Below, piece after piece: positions 26,004-32,869 of a stretch of DNA of 44,749 bases. The DNA is taken from assembly GCA_012519415.1 (NCBI GenBank), contig JAAYQG010000012.1, positions 1 through 44,749 on the forward strand, given 5' to 3'. The position numbers were made by a program, and so were the translations under genes. The notes under the pieces are model-generated. The model was given only the letters and a program-made list of their open reading frames with translations, was not told the DNA's origin and did no database searches. The first letter of the stretch is position 1. The number at the start of each line of letters is the position of its first letter. This DNA comes from Treponema sp. Lineage in GTDB: Bacteria; Spirochaetota; Spirochaetia; Treponematales; Treponemataceae.

Positions 26004-26444
26004 ATGAGCGAATTTTTAACAGAAGATATAGAATCTTTGATTCCGCACCGAGATCCGTTTAAGTTTGTAGATCGAATTATCAGTGCAGACAAAGAAAAGA
26101 TTGTTGCTGAACGCACTTTTACTGACAAAGAATTTTTCTTCAAAGGGCATTTTCCACAATATCCGGTTGTTCCCGGTGTTATTTTGATTGAAACAATGGC
26201 TCAAGCTGGTGGTGCGGGTTTAAGTGCACAAAAGATTTTTGAGGAAGGCTCGCTTTTCTTTTTGGGCACTGTTGATAAAGTGAAGTTTCGACATCAAGTT
26301 CGACCTGGCGATAAAGTGCGGCTTGAAATTCAGAATTTACGAGTTTCACCTCGCATGATTAAACAGCAGGGAGTAGCTTATATTGGTGATGAAATTGCTG
26401 CCGAAGCAACATGGATGTGTCTTGTCGGCAACGCAGACAAATAA
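26004..26444 (+). CDS. fabZ: 3-hydroxyacyl-ACP dehydratase
   Basis: Dehydrates 3-hydroxyacyl-ACP to trans-2-enoyl-ACP. The 146-aa hot-dog-fold protein has the opening IPHRDPFKFVD, the catalytic His49 in GHFPQYPVVPG and Glu near 63 in IETMAQ, the FabZ pair. AGGAGG stands 9 nt upstream of the ATG. The gap to fabV is 119 nt and holds a shortened copy of the structured repeat, unlike the 1-30 nt gaps elsewhere in this cluster. Confidence 0.93.
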   Translation: MSEFLTEDIESLIPHRDPFKFVDRIISADKEKIVAERTFTDKEFFFKGHFPQYPVVPGVILIETMAQAGGAGLSAQKIFEEGSLFFLGTVDKVKFRHQVRPGDKVRLEIQNLRVSPRMIKQQGVAYIGDEIAAEATWMCLVGNADK

Positions 26445-26504
26445 GTGAATGATGTTCTGCAAAGCTGATTAAGTTTTATAAGACATTTAATTGTTTGCAA
26501 ATTA

Positions 26505-26560
26505 ACGGTGCTTTCTCGCTATGCTACGGAAGCACGTAAAATAACATTTTTATGGGGGAA
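26505..26560 (+). repeat. Structured repeat, copy D (shortened, upstream of fabV)
   Basis: Hairpin III is present with its own stem sequence (GTGCTTTC/GGAAGCAC, 26508-26535), followed by GTAAAATAACATTTTTATGGGGG. Compared with the other copies the inner part of hairpin IV is missing, and hairpins I and II are not recognisable in 26445-26500. The terminal GGGGG provides the fabV ribosome-binding site. Confidence 0.6.
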
Positions 26561-26563
26561 GAA

Positions 26564-27796
26564 ATGGTTATTAAACCGATGATTAGAAGTAATATTTGCT
26601 TAAATGCGCATCCGGCAGGTTGCAAAAAAGCTGTTGAAGACCAAATTGAATATGTAAAAGCACAAGCTGCAAAACGTGCAGAAACAGGAAAAAGCGTATT
26701 AAAAAGCAGCAAATATGCACCTAAAAACGTTCTTGTTTTAGGTTGCTCGAACGGATATGGGCTTGCGAGTCGTATAACAGCTGCTTTTGGATATGGAGCT
26801 TCGACAATAGGCGTATCTTTTGAAAAAGCAGGAAGCGAAACAAAATGGGGTACACCCGGCTGGTATAATAATTTAGCATTTGACGCCGCCGCAAAAAAAG
26901 AAAATATAAAATCAATTACCATTGATGGTGATGCGTTTTCTCATGCAGTTAAGCAGCAAGTTGTTGATCAAGCAAAAGCTCAAAACATGAAGTTTGATCT
27001 TGTTGTTTATAGTCTTGCAAGTCCTGTACGTGTAGATCCTGATACAAACGTTATGTATAAATCTGTACTTAAACCTATAGGCAAAGTGTTTTCGGGAATG
27101 ACTATTGATCCGTTTACTGGTGAACTTAAAGAAATTTCTGCAGAACCTGCAAATGAAGAGGAAATTATAAACACACAAAAAGTAATGGGCGGCGAAGACT
27201 GGGCTTTATGGATTGAAAAGCTGGAAAAAGAAAATGTTTTAGCAGAAAATTGTATAACATTAGCTTATTCATATGTCGGGCCGGAAGTTTCTCATGCAAT
27301 ATACAGAAGTGGAACAATAGGCAAAGCAAAAGAACATCTTGAAAAAACAGCACAAGAACTTACTAAAAAAATGGCTTCTTACGGCGGGCGCGCTTATGTA
27401 TCTGTAAACAAAGGACTTGTAACAAGAGCTAGTGCTGTAATTCCAATTATTCCGCTTTATCTTTCGGTTTTGTTCAAAGTTATGAAGGCAAAAGGAACAC
27501 ATGAAGGCTGCATTGAACAGATTGATCGTCTTTTTGCCGAACGTCTTTATATAAGTGAAGATCGCACAAAAACGCCAATTCCCGTTGATGAAGAAAATCG
27601 TATAAGAATTGATGACCTTGAAATGGATTCGGAAGTTCAAGCTGAAGTAAGTCGAATTATGCCAACTGTAACAAGTGAAAATAGTGCAGAACTAACAGAC
27701 CTTGAAGGATATCGCCACGATTTTCTTGCAACAAGCGGCTTTGATATTGATGGAGTTGATTACGAAGCTGATATTGAAGCTTTTGACAGAATCTAA
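26564..27796 (+). CDS. fabV: Trans-2-enoyl-CoA/ACP reductase (FabV/Ter)
   Basis: NADH-dependent reductase of the trans-2-enoyl thioester, the last step of each elongation cycle. The 410-aa product closely matches, from memory, T. denticola Ter: opening IKPMIRSNICLNAHPAGCKKAVEDQIEY, nucleotide loop LGCSNGYGLASRI near 58-70, GVSFEKAGSETKWGTPGWYNN, and the active-site Tyr/Lys region AYSYVGPEV...GTIGKAKEHL near 232-256. Ter was described as a CoA-level enzyme; its place here between fabZ and accB argues for a role in type II fatty-acid synthesis. No FabI, FabK or FabL is in the cluster. The start ATG at 26564 follows GGGGG of the repeat. Confidence 0.95.
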   Translation: MVIKPMIRSNICLNAHPAGCKKAVEDQIEYVKAQAAKRAETGKSVLKSSKYAPKNVLVLGCSNGYGLASRITAAFGYGASTIGVSFEKAGSETKWGTPGWYNNLAFDAAAKKENIKSITIDGDAFSHAVKQQVVDQAKAQNMKFDLVVYSLASPVRVDPDTNVMYKSVLKPIGKVFSGMTIDPFTGELKEISAEPANEEEIINTQKVMGGEDWALWIEKLEKENVLAENCITLAYSYVGPEVSHAIYRSGTIGKAKEHLEKTAQELTKKMASYGGRAYVSVNKGLVTRASAVIPIIPLYLSVLFKVMKAKGTHEGCIEQIDRLFAERLYISEDRTKTPIPVDEENRIRIDDLEMDSEVQAEVSRIMPTVTSENSAELTDLEGYRHDFLATSGFDIDGVDYEADIEAFDRI

Positions 27797-27810
27797 ACAT
27801 CGAGGATTAA

Positions 27811-28302
27811 ATGAACGAAAATTTTATTATTGAATTAATGAAAACATTTGATAAAAGCTCAATAGCGAGTTTTGAGCTTAGTCAAAACGGGGCTACAATA
27901 AGCTTGAAAAAAGCAAATGCTCCCCAAACAGCTGCAAACAGTTTTGCAGCGCAATCTCAGTCTGCAAATAATACAGGTTCATCGCAAATTGCGGAACAGA
28001 GTTCTGCTTCGGGCGTACAAATTCAGCCTGTTACTGATATTCCTGCTGAAAAAAAAGATGTCGGAGTTGCAATTAAAAGCCCGATTGTAGGAACATTTTA
28101 TCGTTCTCCTTCTCCGGATGCACCTCCTTATGTGGATGTTGGCAAGACAGTAAAAAAAGGACAACCGTTGTGCATTCTTGAGGCTATGAAAATGATGAAT
28201 ACACTGGAAGCTGAATTCGACTGTGTAGTTGAAAAAGTTCTTGTTTCTAATGGCGATCTTGTAGAATTCGATCAGCCATTGTTTATGGTACGCACCCTAT
28301 GA
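27811..28302 (+). CDS. accB: Acetyl-CoA carboxylase biotin carboxyl carrier protein
   Basis: Carries the carboxyl group on biotin between AccC and AccAD. The 163-aa protein has an N-terminal helix region, an Ala/Ser/Gln-rich flexible linker (about 30-80) and a C-terminal biotinyl domain with the site EAMKMMN, Lys127. It includes the characteristic thumb region GTFYRSPSPDAPPYVDVG of AccB. It overlaps accC by 4 nt (ATGA), so translation is coupled. Confidence 0.94.
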   Translation: MNENFIIELMKTFDKSSIASFELSQNGATISLKKANAPQTAANSFAAQSQSANNTGSSQIAEQSSASGVQIQPVTDIPAEKKDVGVAIKSPIVGTFYRSPSPDAPPYVDVGKTVKKGQPLCILEAMKMMNTLEAEFDCVVEKVLVSNGDLVEFDQPLFMVRTL

Positions 28303-29627
28303 TTTCACGTTTGCTTGTTGCAAATCGCGGCGAAATTGCTGTGCGAATTATTCGCGCTTGCCGTGAAATGAACATTGAAACAGTTGCAGTTTATTCTGTT
28401 GCAGACGAAAAAAGTTTGCACGTAAAACTTGCAGATAAAGCTGTTTGTATTGGTCCTGCGCCTTCAAGCCGGAGCTATTTGGATAAAAATGCATTAATTA
28501 CCGTAGCCATTAAAACAGGCTGCGAAGCTGTTCATGCCGGCGTAGGATTTTTGTCGGAAAATGCAGATTTTGCCAGAAAAGTTCAAAAAGCAGGGCTCAT
28601 TTGGATTGGTCCTTCTCCTGAAATTATAGACTTGTTGGGAGACAAAATTCAGGCTAGAGCAACAGCTCAAAAAAACGGACTTCCTGTTACGCCGGGCACA
28701 AACGGTGCTGTAAATGATATGGAAGAGGCAAAATTATTTGCAAAAAACTGCGGATATCCTGTAATTATCAAAGCTGCTTCAGGTGGCGGCGGCAAAGGAA
28801 TGCGTATTGTCTATAAAGAAACAGAACTTGAAGAAAATTGTAAAATCGCATCTGCAGAAGCCGAAAAGAATTTTTCAGATAGTACAATTTATATAGAAAA
28901 ATATTTAGAAAATCCGCGCCATGTAGAACTTCAAATTCTTGCAGACGGCAAAGGAAAAGTTGCAATTCTAGGCGAAAGAGATTGTTCTGTTCAAAAAAAT
29001 CACCAAAAACTAATAGAAGAAAGTCCATCGCCGAGCGTAACGACAGAAATGCGCAAAAAAATGTATGATGGTGCTAGAAATCTTTTTGCAAGTTTAAAAT
29101 ATTGCGGTGCCGGCACTATAGAGTTTCTTGTAAATAAAAATGATTTTTATTTTATGGAAGTAAATGCTCGCGTTCAAGTTGAACATCCTGTTTCGGAATT
29201 TGTCAGCGGTGTTGATATTATTCGCGAACAAATACTCGTTTGTATCGGTGAAAACATGGAAACAGACCCTGAAAAAGTAGAACTTAAAGGCTGGGCTATT
29301 GAAGCTAGAATAAATGCGCGCACGCCGGGAACGATTAAAAATCTTGAAATACCCTCAGGGCCAGGCATTCGTTTCGATTCGTTTTTATATAACGGCTACA
29401 CGGTTGTTCCTTTTTATGATTCTATGCTTGCAAAGCTGATTGTTCACAATGTCAACAGAGAAAGAGCTATAAAACGCTTGGAGAGTGCATTAAAAGAACT
29501 TCGCATAGACGGCATACAAACAAATATAGACGAACAACTTAAAATTTTAAACACAAAGCAGTTTAAATCCGGCAATTTTGGCACAAGTCTTTATGCGGAA
29601 CTTGAAAAATCAGGCGTACTTAAATAG
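28299..29627 (+). CDS. accC: Acetyl-CoA carboxylase biotin carboxylase subunit
   Basis: ATP-dependent carboxylation of biotin on AccB. The 442-aa ATP-grasp protein starts LLVANRGEIAVRIIRACRE, has the glycine-rich loop KAASGGGGKGMRIV near 160-173, the ERDCSVQKNHQKLIEE stretch near 227 and MEVNARVQVEHPVSE near 287-301, all typical. The length is standard for AccC. Its start overlaps the accB stop; accD begins 27 nt downstream. Confidence 0.95.
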   Translation: MISRLLVANRGEIAVRIIRACREMNIETVAVYSVADEKSLHVKLADKAVCIGPAPSSRSYLDKNALITVAIKTGCEAVHAGVGFLSENADFARKVQKAGLIWIGPSPEIIDLLGDKIQARATAQKNGLPVTPGTNGAVNDMEEAKLFAKNCGYPVIIKAASGGGGKGMRIVYKETELEENCKIASAEAEKNFSDSTIYIEKYLENPRHVELQILADGKGKVAILGERDCSVQKNHQKLIEESPSPSVTTEMRKKMYDGARNLFASLKYCGAGTIEFLVNKNDFYFMEVNARVQVEHPVSEFVSGVDIIREQILVCIGENMETDPEKVELKGWAIEARINARTPGTIKNLEIPSGPGIRFDSFLYNGYTVVPFYDSMLAKLIVHNVNRERAIKRLESALKELRIDGIQTNIDEQLKILNTKQFKSGNFGTSLYAELEKSGVLK

Positions 29628-29654
29628 CCTTTTAATAATAAAATAGGGGGAATC

Positions 29655-30464
29655 ATGAGCGAAAACATCGAATGTCCGCACTGCAAAGCGGTAAGATCTA
29701 AAGAGGTTTATCAACAAAACTTGATGGTCTGCCCTGAGTGCGATGCGCATCTTAGGCTTGATGCCAAAGAACGAATAAATTATCTTTGTGATAAAAATTC
29801 TTTTGTTGAATTATATAAAAACTTAAAAAGCACAAATCCCATTGAAATGGAAGGTTACGAAGAAAAACTTTCTGCTGCGGCTGCAAAAACAGATATGAAC
29901 GAAGCAATAATTGTTGGAAACTGCACTATCGAGGGACATAAAGCAATTCTTGGAATAATGTCTTTTGCGTTTATGGGCGGTTCAATGGGTTCTGTTGTAG
30001 GAGAAAAAATAACAAGAGCAATGCTCAAAGGAGCGGAAGAGCGTACACCTGTTATTTTATTTACTACTTCCGGCGGAGCACGTATGCAAGAAGGGCTTTT
30101 TAGCCTTATGCAAATGGCAAAAACATCAAGTGCAGCAGCAGAGCTTGATGAAGCAGGTGTTCCGCTTTTTATAGTTTTGTGTGATCCAACGACCGGCGGT
30201 GTAACTGCAAGTTTTGCAATGCTTGGCGATTTGATATGTGCAGAACCGGCAGCACTCATAGGCTTTGCAGGGCCGCGTGTTATTGAGGGAACTATTAGGC
30301 AAAAACTACCTGATGATTTTCAGCGAGCTGAGTTTCAGCTTCAAAAAGGATTTGTAGATTGTATTGTTCCTCGATCTGAACAGAAAAGTTTTTTTGCGCG
30401 AATGATAAAGGCACACAATTGTAACCCATCTGAGGAGGCAAAAAATGAGCGATACGCAGAATGA
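29655..30464 (+). CDS. accD: Acetyl-CoA carboxylase carboxyltransferase beta subunit
   Basis: Half of the carboxyltransferase that moves CO2 from biotin to acetyl-CoA. The 269-aa protein has the N-terminal zinc ribbon with Cys7, Cys10, Cys26 and Cys29, then the crotonase-fold domain with TTSGGARMQEGLFSLMQMAKTS near 136-157 and FAGPRVIEGTIRQKLPDDFQRAEF near 203. GGGGG lies 6-8 nt before the ATG. It overlaps accA by 20 nt, consistent with equimolar coupled synthesis of the two subunits. Confidence 0.94.
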   Translation: MSENIECPHCKAVRSKEVYQQNLMVCPECDAHLRLDAKERINYLCDKNSFVELYKNLKSTNPIEMEGYEEKLSAAAAKTDMNEAIIVGNCTIEGHKAILGIMSFAFMGGSMGSVVGEKITRAMLKGAEERTPVILFTTSGGARMQEGLFSLMQMAKTSSAAAELDEAGVPLFIVLCDPTTGGVTASFAMLGDLICAEPAALIGFAGPRVIEGTIRQKLPDDFQRAEFQLQKGFVDCIVPRSEQKSFFARMIKAHNCNPSEEAKNERYAE

Positions 30465-31368
30465 AATGATTCTAAGCAATTTGCAATCAATGGCGAAAGA
30501 TGCGGGCCTTGATATATCAGCAGAGTTAGAGAGCATAACAAAAAAAATTCGCGAAACACAAGATGCCGCCGCAAAAACATGGAAAAAAGTTGAACTTGCC
30601 CGCCATCCCGACCGCCCTCGTGCTTTAGATTACATCAATATGATTGTTGATGAATTTACAGAACTACATGGAGATAGGTTTTTTGGCGATGATCCGGCAA
30701 TGGTTGGCGGAATCGGATTTATAAATGGAATTCCGGTAACTGTTATTGGAAATCAAAAAGGGCGTAACTTAAAAGAAACTGTTGAGCGCAACGGCGGCAT
30801 GGCAAATCCGGAAGGATATAGAAAAGCACTTAGACTTGCAAAACAAGCAGAGAAATTTCATAGACCGGTTATTACTTTTATTGATACGCAAGGAGCTTAC
30901 CCCGGCGTTGGAGCAGAAGAGCGCGGTATTGGCGAGGCTATTGCGGTAAATTTGCGTGAATTTGCAAGATTAAAAACACCTGTAATATGTATCATAATCG
31001 GAGAAGGCGGTTCAGGTGGTGCGCTTGGAATTGGTGTCGGCGATAAAATTTATATGCTTGAAAATTCAATATATTCTGTAATTTCCCCCGAAGGCTGTGC
31101 TTCAATTTTGTTAAGAGATTCAAGTCGGGCAAAAGATGCAGCTTCTATGCTTAAAATTACAAGCAAAGATGTTCTTGATTTTAAGATTATTAACGGTGTA
31201 ATTGCAGAACCCGCAAATGGCGCACATACAGACCCAAAAGCAACCGCAGAATCGTTAAAATCAAAAATAATCGAAGATTTATCCGACCTTATAACAAGAA
31301 ATCCGTCTGTTCTTGTAAAATATCGCAATAAGAAAATAAGAAAATTCGGCTGTATTACCGAAGATTAA
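30445..31368 (+). CDS. accA: Acetyl-CoA carboxylase carboxyltransferase alpha subunit
   Basis: Partner of AccD. The 307-aa protein contains VELARHPDRPRALDYI near 47-62, ELHGDRFFGDDPAMVGGIG, FIDTQGAYPGVGAEERGIGEAIAVNL near 146-171 and GEGGSGGALGIGVGD near 187-201, the AccA oxyanion and CoA-binding elements. GAGGAGG precedes the ATG by 6 nt inside accD. It is the last gene of the cluster and is followed by a hairpin. Confidence 0.95.
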   Translation: MSDTQNEMILSNLQSMAKDAGLDISAELESITKKIRETQDAAAKTWKKVELARHPDRPRALDYINMIVDEFTELHGDRFFGDDPAMVGGIGFINGIPVTVIGNQKGRNLKETVERNGGMANPEGYRKALRLAKQAEKFHRPVITFIDTQGAYPGVGAEERGIGEAIAVNLREFARLKTPVICIIIGEGGSGGALGIGVGDKIYMLENSIYSVISPEGCASILLRDSSRAKDAASMLKITSKDVLDFKIINGVIAEPANGAHTDPKATAESLKSKIIEDLSDLITRNPSVLVKYRNKKIRKFGCITED

Positions 31369-31378
31369 TAATGAGATT

Positions 31379-31419
31379 AACAATCTGCATACATTGACAA
31401 TGTAGATTGTTATTACTTT
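31379..31419 (+). terminator. Terminator-like hairpin after accA
   Basis: AACAATC (31379-31385) pairs with GATTGTT (31405-31411), and TACAT/ATGTA stacks inside with a 5-nt loop and one asymmetric bulge; a T-rich ATTACTTTT follows. It probably ends the fab-acc transcript, although the T tract is imperfect. Confidence 0.55.
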
Positions 31420-31487
31420 TAACCGCTAATATCAACTTTAGTTGAGAAGCTCGTTACACTTAGCTAAAACTTGATTTTTAGCGGTTA
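31420..31487. repeat. Long imperfect palindrome
   Basis: TAACCGCTAA (31420-31429) pairs with TTAGCGGTTA (31478-31487), and after a short internal loop ATCAA/TTGAT and TTTAG/CTAAA extend the stem to about 20 bp around a 20-nt apical loop. The TAAC...GTTA ends and interrupted pairing resemble integron attC recombination sites, but no integrase gene is present. A second terminator or regulatory hairpin is the alternative. Confidence 0.55.
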
Positions 31488-31506
31488 TATTAATAAAATC
31501 AAACAT

Positions 31507-31836
31507 ATGAATGCAGAAGATATTTCAAGAAAAATCCATAGACAAATACTTCCGCTTTCAACTGAAAATCTTCCTCCAGTAGCTTATATCTGTATTGAAG
31601 TTGGAAATAATTTTCAGTTTTCAGACGACGATATTCGCAAAGCGTTTGATAAAATCAAATGGGACACAGAACTTTCTTCTGCTGAACTTTTAGTTTTGCG
31701 AAAGCCCAAATCAAATATACCAGATTCTTCGGTCATTCTTGGCGGATTTTCATTTTTTGATGATGGTGTCGACAACAATATAGATGAAACTGGAGAAATA
31801 CCTTCATTTTGCTTTATTGAAAAGCATATTGTTTAA
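31507..31836 (+). CDS. Small uncharacterised protein, faintly HypA-like
   Basis: A 109-aa protein I cannot assign. Its middle, CIEVGNNFQFSDDDIRKAFDKIKWDTELSSAELLVLRKP, follows the spacing of HypA nickel chaperones (VG.LS.V....L.FAF......T....A.L.I...P). The HypA N-terminal MHE nickel site and the two CxxC zinc motifs are absent, so a metal-chaperone role is not supported; the only Cys residues are isolated. The start ATG at 31507 lacks a clear Shine-Dalgarno. It lies 20 nt after the palindrome and 34 nt before the deaminase gene. Confidence 0.45.
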   Translation: MNAEDISRKIHRQILPLSTENLPPVAYICIEVGNNFQFSDDDIRKAFDKIKWDTELSSAELLVLRKPKSNIPDSSVILGGFSFFDDGVDNNIDETGEIPSFCFIEKHIV

Positions 31837-31870
31837 ATATACTGAATCGATAACTAATAAAAAGGAATCT

Positions 31871-32359
31871 ATGGAAAGACGAGATAAACATAATTACTAT
31901 TTAGATTTAGCTGAAATAGTTTCGCAGCGAAGCACATGCCTTAGACGCCGTTATGGTGCGGTTATCGTCAAAAACGATGAAGTTATTTCTACAGGTTATG
32001 TAGGTGCTCCTCGCGGACGCAAAAATTGTTCTGATATTGGAGAATGTATAAGACAAAAAATGCAAGTTCCTCGAGGAGAGCGATACGAACTTTGCCGATC
32101 TGTTCACGCTGAAATGAATGCGATTATAAGTGCCAGCCGCGATAAAATGATAGGTTCCGCTCTTTATTTGGTAGGAATTGAAGTTTCGGACGGTTCATAT
32201 ATAGAAAACGCAACAAGCTGTTCAATGTGCAAACGTGCAGTAATTAATGCCGGCATTGAAACGGTTTATATCCGTGATGATAAAGACCATTTCCGCACTG
32301 TTCCTGTTTTGGACTGGATAGAAAACGACGAATCTCTTGTCGGAAAAATCGGTTATTAA
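31871..32359 (+). CDS. dCMP deaminase family protein
   Basis: A 162-aa zinc-dependent deaminase of the ComEB/dCMP deaminase family, converting dCMP to dUMP to feed thymidylate synthesis. The catalytic HAEMNAI (with His and Glu) is near residues 78-84, and the second zinc half-site is SCSMCKRAVINAGI near 117-130. The family's usual PCxxC is SCSMC here. The insert CSDIGECIRQKMQVPRGERYELC provides the additional Cys residues seen in dCMP deaminases with a structural zinc. AAAGGA precedes the ATG; an upstream in-frame extension to 31784 overlaps the previous gene and is unlikely. Confidence 0.85.
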   Translation: MERRDKHNYYLDLAEIVSQRSTCLRRRYGAVIVKNDEVISTGYVGAPRGRKNCSDIGECIRQKMQVPRGERYELCRSVHAEMNAIISASRDKMIGSALYLVGIEVSDGSYIENATSCSMCKRAVINAGIETVYIRDDKDHFRTVPVLDWIENDESLVGKIGY

Positions 32360-32472
32360 TAGGTTTTGTACCGTCAATCGGAATAAATTTAAACAAAATT
32401 GCACAAAAACCACAACATTGTAAAATATATGTTAAATTTTTAGAAAATGCTGTACGAAGAGGCAAATAAATT

Positions 32473-32542
32473 TTGACTTTTAGGTTAAATCGGTTTACCA
32501 TTTAACAATAATAAGTCATTCGGAGTGTTTCTACCTAAAAGT
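32473..32542 (+). promoter_or_regulatory. Candidate promoter with overlapping inverted repeat
   Basis: TTGACT (32473-32478), a 17-nt spacer and TACCAT (32496-32501), the same -10 as the initiator tRNA promoter. A 10-bp inverted repeat ACTTTTAGGT (32476-32485)/ACCTAAAAGT (32533-32542) spans the promoter, and GTTAAAT/ATTTAAC pairs inside it. If this promoter drives the hydrogenase-chemoreceptor gene, its leader is about 360 nt. The rest of the 510-nt gap holds the 50-nt repeat at 32761 and nothing else I recognise. Confidence 0.5.
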
Positions 32543-32760
32543 TCGACAACAATTAAATAAAAATCTAAATATTAGAAAATTAATGATTTCGTATTGTTTA
32601 GGTGGTTTCTTTTATTCGTATGAAAAAGATATTCAATAATATGACACAAGAGTCAATACGCTTGATGTCATGTATTGTTGACACGTTTATGAATTAGCCT
32701 GCGCTTTTCTGTTTGGAAGTTGCTCGTGCTATGGTGTTTACGTTATGACATTCCATGTCG

Positions 32761-32810
32761 AAATAAAAGAAATTGAATCCGACTGCGATACTTTTTGAAA
32801 ACAACAATGT
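32761..32810 (+). repeat. 50-nt dispersed repeat, copy 1
   Basis: The block with core GACTGCGATAC, followed by TTTTTGAAAACAACAATGT, recurs with changes at 35134-35183. Both copies lie about 60-120 nt upstream of a gene start on the same strand. Confidence 0.6.
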
Positions 32811-32869
32811 CGCTGTTGCTTAAAATTTTTATGCAAGTTTGTGATGTGATTGTTGGTTAGGAAGATGTG

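Noticed and set aside
32360-32869. c-di-GMP, TPP or other known riboswitch in the long leader
   Set aside because: None of the conserved core sequences I know for these classes is present.
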